A stretch of DNA of 44,599 bases. It comes from Candidatus Woesearchaeota archaeon (GTDB lineage Archaea; Nanobdellota; Nanobdellia; Woesearchaeales; WJKL01). Location of the stretch: NCBI GenBank assembly GCA_014729675.1, contig WJJM01000034.1, positions 1 to 44,599 on the forward strand, in the 5' to 3' direction. The notes under the pieces are model-generated. The model ran no database searches. It was not told the DNA's origin and saw only the letters and a program-made list of their open reading frames with translations. This document shows positions 31,395 to 41,361 of the stretch, piece after piece; position 1 is the stretch's first letter; every line of letters starts with the position of its first letter. Position numbers and translations under genes: made by a program.

Positions 31395-32375
31395 ATGGAT
31401 ATATCTATAATAATCCCGGCATATGATGAAGAAGACAATGTTCTGCCTCTTTATGACAAAATAAAAGAAGTGATGGAAAACATGCCTTCCTATTTTAAAA
31501 AGCTCGATCAGAAAGATCTTAGCAAAAGATACAAGTCATATGAGATTATATTTATAGATGACGGAAGCTCTGACATGACTTTTGAAAATCTAAAGAAGAT
31601 AAAAGACAGGAACGTCAGGCTCATAAGGTTCAGGAAGAATTTCGGCCAGTCTGCAGCATGGCTTGCAGGATTCCATCATGCTCAAGGGGATGTAGTATTC
31701 ACTATGGATTCAGACCTTCAAAATGACCCAAAAGACATCCCCCGGCTTCTGGCAAAACTGGAAGAAGGGTATGACTGTATTTCAGGATGGAGGCGCAAAA
31801 GGAAAGACTCATTGTCAAAACATATATTCTCTAGAATAAGCAATCTGCTTAGACACAAGCTGATCAATGATAATGTCCATGATTCAGGATGCAGCCTGAA
31901 AGCGTACAGAAAAGAATGCCTTAAAGATATAGAGCTTTATGGGGAGATGCACAGATATATAACTTCTTTGATAAAACTAAGGGGATTTAGGATCGGGGAG
32001 ATAAAAGTCAGGCACATGCCGAGGATACACAACAAGACAAAATATAATCTTTACAGGATCATAAAAGGGTTCCTTGATCTGTGGAATGTCTGGTTCTGGC
32101 AGAAATTCTCAGGCAGGCCTTTGCATCTTTTTGGAGCATTGGGAATATTGATAATCTCCTTTGGGTTGATAGGAGGATTTTTTTCTGTTTATATGAAGAT
32201 CTTTAGAAAGGTTGACCTGTCAGATACATTCCTGCCGGTTATTGCGATATTTTCAGTGATGGTAGGGATACAACTGTTAGTTTCAGGAATTTTGGGGGAT
32301 ATAATAATAAAAAATTATCACAGGATAAGCGGCAAGAAAGGCTATGAATTAAGAGAGGTAATCCAAAGAAGATGA
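31395..32375 (+). CDS. Polyprenyl-phosphate glycosyltransferase (GT2)
   Basis: A 326-residue GT2 enzyme resembling dolichol-phosphate mannose/glucose synthases of the GtrB/ArnC type. Motifs are IIIPAYDEEDNV, FIDDGSSD, the metal-binding DSD in FTMDSDLQNDPKDI, and GWRRKRKDS. Two transmembrane helices lie at the C-terminus (about 240-265 and 285-305). It would make the lipid-linked sugar used by the GT39-like enzyme directly upstream, which ends one base before its start. The next gene overlaps by four bases. Confidence 0.87.
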   Translation: MDISIIIPAYDEEDNVLPLYDKIKEVMENMPSYFKKLDQKDLSKRYKSYEIIFIDDGSSDMTFENLKKIKDRNVRLIRFRKNFGQSAAWLAGFHHAQGDVVFTMDSDLQNDPKDIPRLLAKLEEGYDCISGWRRKRKDSLSKHIFSRISNLLRHKLINDNVHDSGCSLKAYRKECLKDIELYGEMHRYITSLIKLRGFRIGEIKVRHMPRIHNKTKYNLYRIIKGFLDLWNVWFWQKFSGRPLHLFGALGILIISFGLIGGFFSVYMKIFRKVDLSDTFLPVIAIFSVMVGIQLLVSGILGDIIIKNYHRISGKKGYELREVIQRR

Positions 32376-33478
32376 AGATACTGATGCTTAATTATGAATT
32401 TCCTCCTGTTGGCGGAGGAGCAGCTAATGCAAACTATAATCTACTAAAGGAGTTTGCTAAAGACAAAGATATTGAGATAGATCTAATAACATCTTCTCAA
32501 GATAAATTTAATTTTGAAGCCTTTTCAGAGAATATCAGAGTATTCAAGCTGGATGTAAAGAAGGAAAATAAACATTACTGGAAGATGGCTGAACTCTTTA
32601 GATGGAGCTTAAAAGCATATATTCTTTCAAAAAAGCTTATCAAAAATAAAAGATACAATCTTTGCCATTGCTGGTTTGGATGGCCTTCTGGATTGATTGG
32701 ATATAAGCTAAGGAAAAAGATGCCCTATATTGTTGCTCTAAGAGGAAGCGATGTTCCTGGCTATAATACAAGGCTAAGGAGCCTTGATAATATCTTGTTC
32801 AGGCCTCTTTCCAAAAAAATCTGGGGAAGCGCCGAAAATGTTATTGCAAATTCAGATGGTCTAAAAAGACTAGCATCAAAGACATCCAATTGCAAGATTA
32901 ATGTGATATATAATGGGATAGATGTGCAGGAATTTAATCCTGGGTACAGGACAAAAAAAGAATTAAGGATATTGAGCACATCAAGGCTGATAAGGAGAAA
33001 AGGGATAAAATACCTGATAGGAGCCATATGTGATTTGAAGGATGTAAGGCTGGATATTTTCGGAGATGGAAATTTAAGGACAGAGCTTGAAAGTCTTGTT
33101 TCCGGGAGAGGCATAAAAAATAAGGTTGTTTTCCATGGAAATATCCATCATCCAGAATTAAAAAGATACTATCAGGAGGCAGATGTCTTTGTCCTGCCTT
33201 CCCTGAACGAAGGGATGAGCAATTCCCTGCTAGAGGCCATGGCTTCAGGCCTTGCGGTTATAACAACAGATACAGGAGGAACAAAAGAGCTGATAAAAGA
33301 TAACGGCTTTGTTGTAAAAAAAGAATCTTCTAAAGCGATCTCTGAGAAATTAAGATTGTTTGAGTCCAAAAGAGATCTTGTTATTTCGATGGGAAAGCAA
33401 TCGAGAAAGATTGCTGAGAACATGAGCTGGAAAAAAACTGCTGAAAGATACTGGAGGATTTATGATGAACTGGCGTAA
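32372..33478 (+). CDS. GT4 glycosyltransferase
   Basis: A 368-residue GT-B transferase. The N-terminus LNYEFPPVGGGAANANYNL is typical of GT4, ALRGSDVPGYN and IYNGIDVQEFNPG follow, and the donor site shows LSTSRLIRRKGIKYLI and LPSLNEGMSNSLLEAMASGL (the EGM...LLEA Glu pair). Cytoplasmic, perhaps membrane-associated, it adds one sugar to the growing lipid-linked glycan. The sugar cannot be told. Confidence 0.88.
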   Translation: MKILMLNYEFPPVGGGAANANYNLLKEFAKDKDIEIDLITSSQDKFNFEAFSENIRVFKLDVKKENKHYWKMAELFRWSLKAYILSKKLIKNKRYNLCHCWFGWPSGLIGYKLRKKMPYIVALRGSDVPGYNTRLRSLDNILFRPLSKKIWGSAENVIANSDGLKRLASKTSNCKINVIYNGIDVQEFNPGYRTKKELRILSTSRLIRRKGIKYLIGAICDLKDVRLDIFGDGNLRTELESLVSGRGIKNKVVFHGNIHHPELKRYYQEADVFVLPSLNEGMSNSLLEAMASGLAVITTDTGGTKELIKDNGFVVKKESSKAISEKLRLFESKRDLVISMGKQSRKIAENMSWKKTAERYWRIYDELA

Positions 33479-34751
33479 GCCCATAATTTATAGTTTGCTT
33501 TATTTATCCGGAAGCAATATCCTTGGATATCTGGATGAAATCAAAAAGATAGAAAACTATCCTGAAGAAAAGATAAGAAGATATCAGGAAAGAAAATTAA
33601 AAAAGATATTGTTGCATGCCTGTAAAAATGTTCCTTATTACCGGAAGACCCTAAAAAAAGCAGAAGTTGTAAAAAACAGCAGAATAGATCTTGAAAATTT
33701 TGAAAATATCCCTTTTTTAACAAAAAACATCATCAGGAAACAGGGGAAAAATATTTATTCTAAGGATTATAGAAAAAGAAAACCCTATGAGAATACATCA
33801 GGCGGCTCTACTGGAGAGCCTGTAAGGTTTATTCAGGATAAGAGATACAATGAATGGAATATTGCAAATAAGCTCTGGATTAAACTGAAAGCAGGACAGG
33901 ACATAGGCGATAAGGAATTAAGATTTTGGGGGTCTGAAAGGGATCTACTTGAAGGAAAAGAATCATTGAAGATTAGGTTAAGAAACTGGCTTTACAACAG
34001 GAAGGAGCTTAACACCTTTAAGATGTCAAAGGAAGATATGGTCTCTTATGCCGACGAGATAAATAGTTATGGTCCTGCATGGATAGAAGCTTATGTCCAG
34101 TCAATCTATGAATTTGCAAAATTCATAAAAAAGAAGAATCTGAAAATACATTCTCCTGAAAACGGAATATTGACATCTGCAGGAACATTATATCCTGATA
34201 TGAGAAAACTGCTGGAAGAGGTATTTAGGTGTAAAGTATATAACAGATACGGCTCAAGGGAGGTAGGAGACATGGCCTGCGGAGAGGACAGCCTTAGGTT
34301 AAGTTTTTGGAATCATTTCATCGAAGTGATTAATAGAAAAATATATGTTACAGGCCTGAACAATTATAGTATGCCTACAATCAGATATGATATGGGTGAT
34401 ATTGGTAAGTTAGATGCTGATGGCTTTAATCTATCTAAGTTAGAAGGCAGGGAAATGTCAATGTTAAGAACCAATTCTGGAAAATTAATTCCTCCTGAGT
34501 TTTTTATCCATTTTATAGGCGTTGTATACAACAATAACAGCATTGAGAAATTTCAAGTAATACAAAATAGCTCAGGCAATATCAAAATAAAGGTGAAATT
34601 AATGGACAGGAATCAATTTGAAAAAGATAAAGATAAAATTGAAGAAGCGATCAAATTAGAGATGGGCAGATGTAATGTATACTGGGATATAATGGATGAT
34701 ATATCTGCTACACATAATGGAAAATATGAATATGTGAGGCGCGAGATATGA
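33462..34751 (+). CDS. CapK/PaaK-like adenylate-forming enzyme
   Basis: A 429-residue protein of the phenylacetate-CoA ligase-like superfamily, as found in capsule clusters (CapK). The nucleotide-binding loop is NTSGGSTGEPVRF; YNRYGSREVGDMACGE matches the A5 region, and YDMGDIGKLDADGF the A7/A8 hinge. CapK-like proteins in polysaccharide loci probably activate an acyl or amino-acid group for attachment to the glycan; the substrate is unknown. It starts inside the GT4 gene and overlaps the next gene by four bases. Confidence 0.82.
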   Translation: MMNWRKPIIYSLLYLSGSNILGYLDEIKKIENYPEEKIRRYQERKLKKILLHACKNVPYYRKTLKKAEVVKNSRIDLENFENIPFLTKNIIRKQGKNIYSKDYRKRKPYENTSGGSTGEPVRFIQDKRYNEWNIANKLWIKLKAGQDIGDKELRFWGSERDLLEGKESLKIRLRNWLYNRKELNTFKMSKEDMVSYADEINSYGPAWIEAYVQSIYEFAKFIKKKNLKIHSPENGILTSAGTLYPDMRKLLEEVFRCKVYNRYGSREVGDMACGEDSLRLSFWNHFIEVINRKIYVTGLNNYSMPTIRYDMGDIGKLDADGFNLSKLEGREMSMLRTNSGKLIPPEFFIHFIGVVYNNNSIEKFQVIQNSSGNIKIKVKLMDRNQFEKDKDKIEEAIKLEMGRCNVYWDIMDDISATHNGKYEYVRREI

Positions 34752-35626
34752 ACATACTTATCTTTGGAGACACCTCAGACTGGAATATCAGGGATTTTTC
34801 ATTTGAAAAAATAAATCCAAAAATATTGGCTAAGATAAAAAAAGCAGATTATGTCATTTATAATCTGGAAGGCTTGATAAGAAAAAAAAATAAATCTTAT
34901 AATCTGGCTCTAAGATCCAATACTGTCAAGAATATATTTCTCAAATCTCTCTTAAAAATTACAGGAAAAGAGCAGCCCATTGTATCATCAGATGCAGATA
35001 TTATCAGCTTGCTAAGATTAAACAAAAATACGATTGTAACCCTGGCAAACAACCATATAAAAGATCTGGGTTATAAGGGCTACAAGAATACAGTTGATAT
35101 ACTTGACCAAAACAAGATCCAGTACATTGGTGCAGGAGAAAATAACAGGAAAGCATCAGAAGACGTCATTCTTGATGATCATGCACTGATTAACTGTAAT
35201 TTTGTAGGATCAGAGAAATTTGGGATTAAGTTCAGGCTGTATAATGCAACAAGGAAAGATTATGGGGCATCTTACCAGACATATGAAAGATTAAGGTTGA
35301 AGATTAGAGGTTATCATGCCAAGGGAAAGAAAGTGATACTGATAATGCACAGCGGAAAAGAGATGCCTGACAACGAGAAGGACATGAGGATAGACCTTAA
35401 AAAGATCAGGTCCCTGGATGCAGACTATACAGTGCTTCACCATTTTCACAGGTATATCAGTACCAGCTATGAAAAAGACAATATTTTCTGCATAGGGAAT
35501 TTTATATTCCATAGACCTGGCAAACTTAAGGATAGCAGGAATGATTGTTTTATAGGCATTTCAGATAAAGGATGTTCAAAATATTTTATAGATGGGGTGC
35601 GAGGTCATATGCATGGACAAGCATAA
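34748..35626 (+). CDS. CapA-like metallophosphatase-fold protein
   Basis: A 292-residue protein of the CapA/PgsA (PGA_cap) type. Seen are LIFGDTSDW at the N-terminus, YVIYNLEGLIRKK, VTLANNHIKDLGYKG (the NH pair), KKVILIMHSGKE, and a late TVLHHFHRY followed by GNFIFHRPG. These are the metal-site positions of the calcineurin-like fold. Family members take part in poly-gamma-glutamate or capsule synthesis. No PgsB/C partners are here, so polysaccharide modification is the more likely role. There is no signal peptide. It overlaps the next gene. Confidence 0.8.
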   Translation: MNILIFGDTSDWNIRDFSFEKINPKILAKIKKADYVIYNLEGLIRKKNKSYNLALRSNTVKNIFLKSLLKITGKEQPIVSSDADIISLLRLNKNTIVTLANNHIKDLGYKGYKNTVDILDQNKIQYIGAGENNRKASEDVILDDHALINCNFVGSEKFGIKFRLYNATRKDYGASYQTYERLRLKIRGYHAKGKKVILIMHSGKEMPDNEKDMRIDLKKIRSLDADYTVLHHFHRYISTSYEKDNIFCIGNFIFHRPGKLKDSRNDCFIGISDKGCSKYFIDGVRGHMHGQA

Positions 35627-36470
35627 AGCCATATATATCGCAGGTACAGGGCATAGCGGATCCACCCTTATTGACATGCTGATAGGATCATCAGAAGATG
35701 TTTTAAGTTTAGGAGAGCTTTCTTTTTATAATCTATATAAGAATGACATCTCATACAAGAAGGGAACCAAGAAATACATATGTGCATGCGGTAAAAGATT
35801 TAAAAGATGCGATTTTTGGAGCAAGATAAGTTCATCGATCAGGATCAAAAAATTCTACAGCCTAAAAGAAAGTTTGTATATCATCCTGAATATTTTTATA
35901 CCGCAGCTAGGCATCAAAAAGATGTCTGACCAGACCAACAAGCTGATAGAAGAAATCAAAAAACATAAAACCTTCAATTATGTCCTGGATTCTTCAAAGG
36001 ATCCAAGAAGGCTTTTTTTATTGCTGGAAAATCCTGCATTAGAAGTATATTCGATTGTAATGATGCGCAGAGCAGAAGCCGTAGCTTATTCGTATAGCAG
36101 GAAAGGCAGAATCCAAAAAAGCAAAAACTATTATCTCATGATCCTGCAGTGGATTCTAATTAATTTTTTAATTAAAAAGATTCTTAAAGATAAAAAGCAC
36201 ATATTGGTTGATTATGAAGATTTTTGTAAATATCCTAAAAAATACATAAGAGCCATAAACAGGAAATTAGGCATACGCATAGATGAAGATGATTATCTGA
36301 AACAAATAAATTCTACAGCATACCATAATATCGACGGAAACATAATGAGGTTTAAAAAGATAAATTCTGTTGAATCTGACGATATCTGGAAAAAGAAGAT
36401 AACCGGCTTTAAGAAGATATATTCAATGGCAATACTAAAAATTACAAAACCATTGTGGAGTTCCTGCTAA
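35613..36470 (+). CDS. Sulfotransferase-family protein
   Basis: A sulfotransferase of about 285 residues. The 5'-phosphosulfate-binding loop is IAGTGHSGSTLIDMLIGSS, and the 3'-phosphate motif is around VLDSSKDPRRLFLLL with MMRRAEAVAYSYS. A Cys pair in YICACGKRFKRC is uncommon. It would transfer sulfate from PAPS to the glycan. The ATG at 35613 fits the family N-terminus better than 35592 and overlaps the CapA-like gene by 14 bases. No PAPS synthesis genes are in the window. Confidence 0.8.
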   Translation: MDKHKAIYIAGTGHSGSTLIDMLIGSSEDVLSLGELSFYNLYKNDISYKKGTKKYICACGKRFKRCDFWSKISSSIRIKKFYSLKESLYIILNIFIPQLGIKKMSDQTNKLIEEIKKHKTFNYVLDSSKDPRRLFLLLENPALEVYSIVMMRRAEAVAYSYSRKGRIQKSKNYYLMILQWILINFLIKKILKDKKHILVDYEDFCKYPKKYIRAINRKLGIRIDEDDYLKQINSTAYHNIDGNIMRFKKINSVESDDIWKKKITGFKKIYSMAILKITKPLWSSC

Positions 36471-36472
36471 AC

Positions 36473-37567
36473 ATGGAAAAGAAAAAAATTGGTATCATAT
36501 TAAGGAATTTAAGCAGAGCAGGCGTGACAAGATTTATCTCTAATATTCTATTTACTCTTGATAATGATAGGGATATACATAAAAGGTTTGATTTTCATGT
36601 GATTTATAATGATGATAATTCGAAACTTATAGACGGAACACCTTTAGAAAAGTTTGGCAGGAACCTTAAAAAAATAAAGATACTTGGAAAGAATATTCTC
36701 TTGTGGGATTATATTTTTTCATTTTTTGGATTGAAAGATAAAAATTTTGATGTCCTGTTATATCCAAAAAATAATATCCCACTGACCCATAATCTGTTAA
36801 GATGCAAAAAAATAAATGTAATCCATGATCTTCTTGATTTTAGCAGTATAGGAAAAAACAGGCAGCTAAACTCAGTATATAATCGTTTATTTTTCAGGAT
36901 TTCCTGCAACCTATCTGATAGAATAATCGCAGTTTCCAAGAGTACAAAAAAAGAGATAATAAGACACTTAAATATAGATAAAAAAAAGATTTGTGTAGTT
37001 TATGAAGCTGCAGATAAACAGTTTAAGGAAATGCCTCCTGATATGGATGTTTTAAAGAAATATAATATAAAAAAACCATTTATATTTTATGTAGGATCTG
37101 ATGTTCCTAGGAAAAATATAAAAAGGCTTGTTGAAAGTTTTAAATCAATATCTCATGACGTGCCTCATCATCTTGTACTTGCTGGTAATTTCAGGAAAAA
37201 GTATAAGGGGCGCAGAATCAATCAGATAGGATATATAAGCAATCATGACCTTGTTTCTCTTTACAATCTTGCCGATTTGTATGCTTATCCTTCCCTATAT
37301 GAAGGATTCGGCCTTCCCATCCTTGAAGCGCAGGCATGTGGCTGTCCTGTTCTTGCATCAAATACTGCAAGCTGTCCTGAAATTGCAGGAGATGGAGCTT
37401 GCATCATAAATCCTTATTCAGAAAAGAATATTTCAGAAGGGATAGTAAAGGTATTGACAGATGATGATTACAAAAACCAGCTGATAGAAAAGGGATATGG
37501 CAACTTAGAAAGGTTTAGCTGGGAAAAGACAGTCAGCAATATTCTTGAGGCCATAAAAGATGTATAA
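36473..37567 (+). CDS. GT4 glycosyltransferase
   Basis: A GT-B transferase of about 364 residues starting MEKKKIGIILRNLSRAGV. It has VIHDLLDF, IIAVSKSTKKEI, FYVGSDVPRKNIKRLVESF and the donor-site YPSLYEGFGLPILEAQACGC, the classic GT4 E-x7-E motif. The ATG at 36473 lies three bases after the sulfotransferase stop; the earlier in-frame ATG at 36455 would overlap that gene. It ends overlapping the methyltransferase gene by eight bases. Confidence 0.88.
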   Translation: MEKKKIGIILRNLSRAGVTRFISNILFTLDNDRDIHKRFDFHVIYNDDNSKLIDGTPLEKFGRNLKKIKILGKNILLWDYIFSFFGLKDKNFDVLLYPKNNIPLTHNLLRCKKINVIHDLLDFSSIGKNRQLNSVYNRLFFRISCNLSDRIIAVSKSTKKEIIRHLNIDKKKICVVYEAADKQFKEMPPDMDVLKKYNIKKPFIFYVGSDVPRKNIKRLVESFKSISHDVPHHLVLAGNFRKKYKGRRINQIGYISNHDLVSLYNLADLYAYPSLYEGFGLPILEAQACGCPVLASNTASCPEIAGDGACIINPYSEKNISEGIVKVLTDDDYKNQLIEKGYGNLERFSWEKTVSNILEAIKDV

Positions 37568-38300
37568 GCACGGATACAACCTAAAAAAGCAGAATCCTTT
37601 CAGCAAATACAGGGGCATTATCAGAAAGAAAGGACTCCATTATTTTATGAAGAAATGTGCTTATGTTTATTTATTTCCCCCCTATTGGCGTTATTTCAAA
37701 AAAAATAAGAAATTTGCATTTAAAGATGAAACCCTGTATTATTTTTATCATCCGTATAACCATGCCTATATAAACGAAAGAACTATAGAAATCCCCCTTA
37801 TATTGTCTTTTATCCGGAAATATACCTTTGGAGCTAAAATCTTAGAGATAGGCAATGTTTTGTCCCATTACATAGAAACTGATTGGGATATACTTGATAA
37901 GTTTGAAGAGCAGGACAATGTGATAAATAAAGACATAGTTGATTTTAAGCCTGCTGAAAAATACGACCTCATAGTTTCTATCTCCACGATGGAGCATGTT
38001 GGTTTTGATGAGGCAGTCAAAGACAACAAAAAGATACTTGCTTCTATCTTGCATATTAAAAAAAATTGTCTCAAAAAAGAAGGAAAATTTGTATTTACTG
38101 TCCCGATAGGATGGAATAAAAATCTGGATAATATCCTTAAGAGAGACGCAATAGATTTTAGCGAGGTATATTATTTTAAGAGGATATCCTGGAATAACGA
38201 TTGGAGATTGTCTGCAAAAGGCGATGTTCTGAAAACGAAGTTTGCAAAACCTTGTATTGGAGCAAACGGCATAGTTTTGGGTGTGGTCTCTGATGAATAA
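37560..38300 (+). CDS. SAM-dependent methyltransferase-like protein
   Basis: A 246-residue protein with a Rossmann core starting at AKILEIGNVLSHYIE (motif I, degenerate), followed by KYDLIVSISTMEHVGFDEA, a common post-I/II pattern of class I methyltransferases, and LKKEGKFVFTVPIGWN. The N-terminal 90 residues are basic and aromatic. In this operon it probably methylates a sugar hydroxyl or another glycan group. The Gly-poor motif I makes catalytic activity a little less sure. Confidence 0.72.
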   Translation: MYKHGYNLKKQNPFSKYRGIIRKKGLHYFMKKCAYVYLFPPYWRYFKKNKKFAFKDETLYYFYHPYNHAYINERTIEIPLILSFIRKYTFGAKILEIGNVLSHYIETDWDILDKFEEQDNVINKDIVDFKPAEKYDLIVSISTMEHVGFDEAVKDNKKILASILHIKKNCLKKEGKFVFTVPIGWNKNLDNILKRDAIDFSEVYYFKRISWNNDWRLSAKGDVLKTKFAKPCIGANGIVLGVVSDE

Positions 38301-39186
38301 TTGCTTATTTTTACTAAAGAATTACTGGAATAGGTATAAGCTGGCAGTTAAATTTTTTTTTACATCCCTATTATTTGGCATTCTGATATGGAAGATTGAT
38401 ATTAATAAAACGATTGCAAATTTCAGCAAGATCAATCTTTTAATATTGATTCCTCTGATATTATATCCTATCGGGCTATTGATAAGTACAAAAAAATGGC
38501 AAATGTCATTAAAGATAGATTATGATTATTGGTATCTATTCAGGCTATACTGGATTTCAAATTTCTTTAGTAATTTCCTGCCGTCTACAATAGGGGGCGA
38601 TTCTTATAAGCTGTTAAAACTTAAAAAACACGGGCTTAAAAAAAGCTTTGTATCTATAGTTTTAGACAGAGGTTCAGGAATGCTTGCCTTGTTTTTTCTT
38701 TTGATGGTGTTCGCAATACCTATCTTTACCTTAACTAAGAATGTATTTTTATTTTTTATTGCATCAACCCCCCTGGTTTTAGTCGTCATCATATCCATTA
38801 TTCTTATATTTATACCTTTTAAAAACAAGTATTTGATAAAAATTAAAAATGCTTTAAGAAAAAACCTGTCTCTTTTTTTTCCTTTATTTTCTCTTTCAGT
38901 ATTATTTATATTATTGGGATCTTTTAGTCTTTGGATATACTTCTATATGTTCGGGTTCTATCTGTCTTTTTTCAATGTTTTTTTAATTTATATTTTGCTT
39001 AGATTGATAGCTATGATCCCTATCTCATTGAACGGCTTAGGATTAAAAGAAGGCGCGATGATATATTTAGCAGGTTTTTTTGGAATATCCCCTGCAATGG
39101 GCTTAAGTATTGCTTTGGTTTCCAGGATGGTAATATTGGTTGCAACAGCATTTGGCGGATTGATATATCTATTTAACGATACATGA
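38293..39186 (+). CDS. Lysylphosphatidylglycerol synthase TM/AglD-like membrane protein
   Basis: A membrane protein of about 297 residues with seven or eight helices, of the UPF0104/LPG_synthase_TM type. Seen are FFSNFLPSTIGGDSYKLLKL, VLDRGSGMLALFFL and ISLNGLGLKEGAMIYLAG, the family hallmarks. Relatives are the flippase-like domain of MprF and archaeal AglD-linked proteins, so a part in moving lipid-linked sugars across the membrane is plausible. ATG at 38293 is chosen over the GTG at 38281. It is last in the operon. Confidence 0.82.
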   Translation: MNNCLFLLKNYWNRYKLAVKFFFTSLLFGILIWKIDINKTIANFSKINLLILIPLILYPIGLLISTKKWQMSLKIDYDYWYLFRLYWISNFFSNFLPSTIGGDSYKLLKLKKHGLKKSFVSIVLDRGSGMLALFFLLMVFAIPIFTLTKNVFLFFIASTPLVLVVIISIILIFIPFKNKYLIKIKNALRKNLSLFFPLFSLSVLFILLGSFSLWIYFYMFGFYLSFFNVFLIYILLRLIAMIPISLNGLGLKEGAMIYLAGFFGISPAMGLSIALVSRMVILVATAFGGLIYLFNDT

Positions 39187-39219
39187 ACATAATAAAAAGA
39201 AAGACCATACCAAAGAAGA

Positions 39220-41361
39220 TTATTCATTAAAATTATATATTTCTGCCAACCTTACATTATTTATTATTATTTCTTTTTCTAAATGTCCATTCTTAATTGC
39301 ATATTTCATATTGTTGCTGCCAGGATGGATGCTATTGTGAAGCATGTAAAAGACCCCCAGATCAGGATTCGCTTTTGTCCTCCAGGTTATTTTTCCAGGA
39401 TAATACCTTCTAAAATCTGAGCTGTATCCCATCAGAAGGATAGTTTCATTATCACCATATTCTTGAATAATATAATCAGCAGCTTCTTTATGCCCATCCC
39501 CCCATCCGGCAGGATGAAATTCATGGATATTTTTGCCAAAATTCGTCAAAGCATTATAAGATTCAAAAAAATAAGGGGAAAATACTGCTCCAGGCAATAC
39601 CACCAATAATACCGTCAGGAAAAAGACAATCTGATTTTTGTGCCTTCTGACATAATATAATCCATAGGCCATTATTACCGATAAGCATGGATAGAGGAAT
39701 AAATGGTACTTATCCCCTTTTTTTGTTGATAATGACAAAAAAAATAATGAAAATCCTATAAACGCAGTGATTAACAGATTTTTATCTTTAAGAAATCTTT
39801 TGTCTTTACTCATATACAATATACCTGCAAATAACAGCATCAATGTTATCACCGGCAGACGGACAAACAATAGGACCAGATAATAATGTATTGGCCATCG
39901 GTCATAGCTTTCCCCCATAACTTCATAGTTCGCTTCTTTGGGGTGATGCATATAAGGAGCAGCGCTTTTTAGAAAGGTTTCTTTAAAAGAATCTATGCTG
40001 TTTTTTCCATCTAACTCCGGCCAAAAGAAAATACATATCACAACTGCCAATATGATAGAAGATAATATCCAATAATTCTTTTTTTCCTGGAGCATGTTTT
40101 TAAAATAGTTCTGCCGCTTCTTTTTTATTTTTAATAAAGAGACCCATATCAAAAAAACAGGAAAAAGAACAACCGCAGATATTTTTGTCAATACTGAAAG
40201 AGAGATAAAAACAGCTAGGACTATCATCCAGATATTGCTCTTCTTAAATAGGATGTAAAAAGAGAACAATGAGCAACTTACAAAAAAAGGCAGTATTGAA
40301 TCTGGATTTGGAATCCTGGATAGGGCGATAAAATACGGATTGCAGGCCAGCAAAAGCACAGAGTAGAATGCTATCTCATTGCCCCATATCCTCTTTATAA
40401 AAAGATAAAATAAGATAAGAAAAATTGCATTGATTATTATATGCCCTACTCTTGAAGAAACAACAGGATCAAGCCAATCATTGAGTGCAATGATCGATAT
40501 CGCAGAGGTTGCTGCGGAAGTGACCCCTGGAGTTCCTGTCATGCCAACTGCATTTAAACCTGTTGAATTATTATACCATTCCACAATGCTTGGATATCCA
40601 AATTTTTCTGCTATATAATGAAATCCCCTCCCTATGTATTTGATAGTATCAGGAGCTGCGCCGGGTATTTCCAGGGCATATAAAGAAAACAGCAAAAAGC
40701 CAAGTATGACTATGAAAGATAAAATATTTGTATCTGCTAATCTTTTCTTTTCTTTATATTTCGTATTATAAAAGAACAAGGACATTGCTAAAACTCCCAT
40801 AACTGTGCCATAGCGTTGGAACCCTGCAAATAGCTCAATCTTGAATCCAAGCATTGCAAGAACAAGCAATATAAGGAAAATAATCAGAAATGTATCTAAT
40901 AATCTTTTTTTATTGGCCCCTTCATCTCTATTGATCGATGTAAATTTTCCATTCCATTCCTTTTTTTCCTTATGCTTATAGCAGGCATCCCCTTTAACCT
41001 CATAATAAATGATTAAGATTCCTGAAACCATTATCAGGGAAAATACATAGCTTAAATATTCATCTAAAAATCCAAAAGACTGCAAGGCTAGTAAAAAAAG
41101 CAGGAAAAATAAAAAGAATCTAACACTATCCTTGGCCTTAGGGCTTTCAGCAAATAACATTGCAATGGCGCTGATTAGAACAACAATATAAAAAAAGCTG
41201 TTCAAAGAGATAAACTCATCAACTGAAAAAATACCTGAATATTCTATCATCAGCAAGATGCAGAAGACTATAGTAAGGTTTATTGAGATCAGCGATATTA
41301 TATGCCTATATTGTTTTATCTTTGAGGAATAGCTGTTGATTATTTTCTGTAAGGATGTCAT
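39220..41361 (-). CDS. Large GT39/PMT-like membrane glycosyltransferase
   Basis: A 713-residue protein with 14 or so hydrophobic segments, the GT-C fold of ArnT/PMT-like enzymes. The first 220 residues hold extra helices not found in minimal ArnT. The PMT-like core starts near residue 230 (YALEIPGAAPDTIKYIGRGF, with the acidic position as PD), then LACNPYFIALSRIPNPDSILPFF. The C-terminal 100 residues are outside the membrane (YNALTNFGKNIHEFHPAGWG). It probably glycosylates surface proteins or lipids from a polyprenyl donor. It overlaps the upstream LamG gene by four bases. Confidence 0.75.
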   Translation of the reverse strand: MTSLQKIINSYSSKIKQYRHIISLISINLTIVFCILLMIEYSGIFSVDEFISLNSFFYIVVLISAIAMLFAESPKAKDSVRFFLFFLLFLLALQSFGFLDEYLSYVFSLIMVSGILIIYYEVKGDACYKHKEKKEWNGKFTSINRDEGANKKRLLDTFLIIFLILLVLAMLGFKIELFAGFQRYGTVMGVLAMSLFFYNTKYKEKKRLADTNILSFIVILGFLLFSLYALEIPGAAPDTIKYIGRGFHYIAEKFGYPSIVEWYNNSTGLNAVGMTGTPGVTSAATSAISIIALNDWLDPVVSSRVGHIIINAIFLILFYLFIKRIWGNEIAFYSVLLLACNPYFIALSRIPNPDSILPFFVSCSLFSFYILFKKSNIWMIVLAVFISLSVLTKISAVVLFPVFLIWVSLLKIKKKRQNYFKNMLQEKKNYWILSSIILAVVICIFFWPELDGKNSIDSFKETFLKSAAPYMHHPKEANYEVMGESYDRWPIHYYLVLLFVRLPVITLMLLFAGILYMSKDKRFLKDKNLLITAFIGFSLFFLSLSTKKGDKYHLFLYPCLSVIMAYGLYYVRRHKNQIVFFLTVLLVVLPGAVFSPYFFESYNALTNFGKNIHEFHPAGWGDGHKEAADYIIQEYGDNETILLMGYSSDFRRYYPGKITWRTKANPDLGVFYMLHNSIHPGSNNMKYAIKNGHLEKEIIINNVRLAEIYNFNE

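Noticed and set aside
34748-35626. Poly-gamma-glutamate synthesis locus
   Set aside because: Only the CapA-like gene is present; PgsB/CapB ligase and PgsC are missing and the surroundings are glycosyltransferases.
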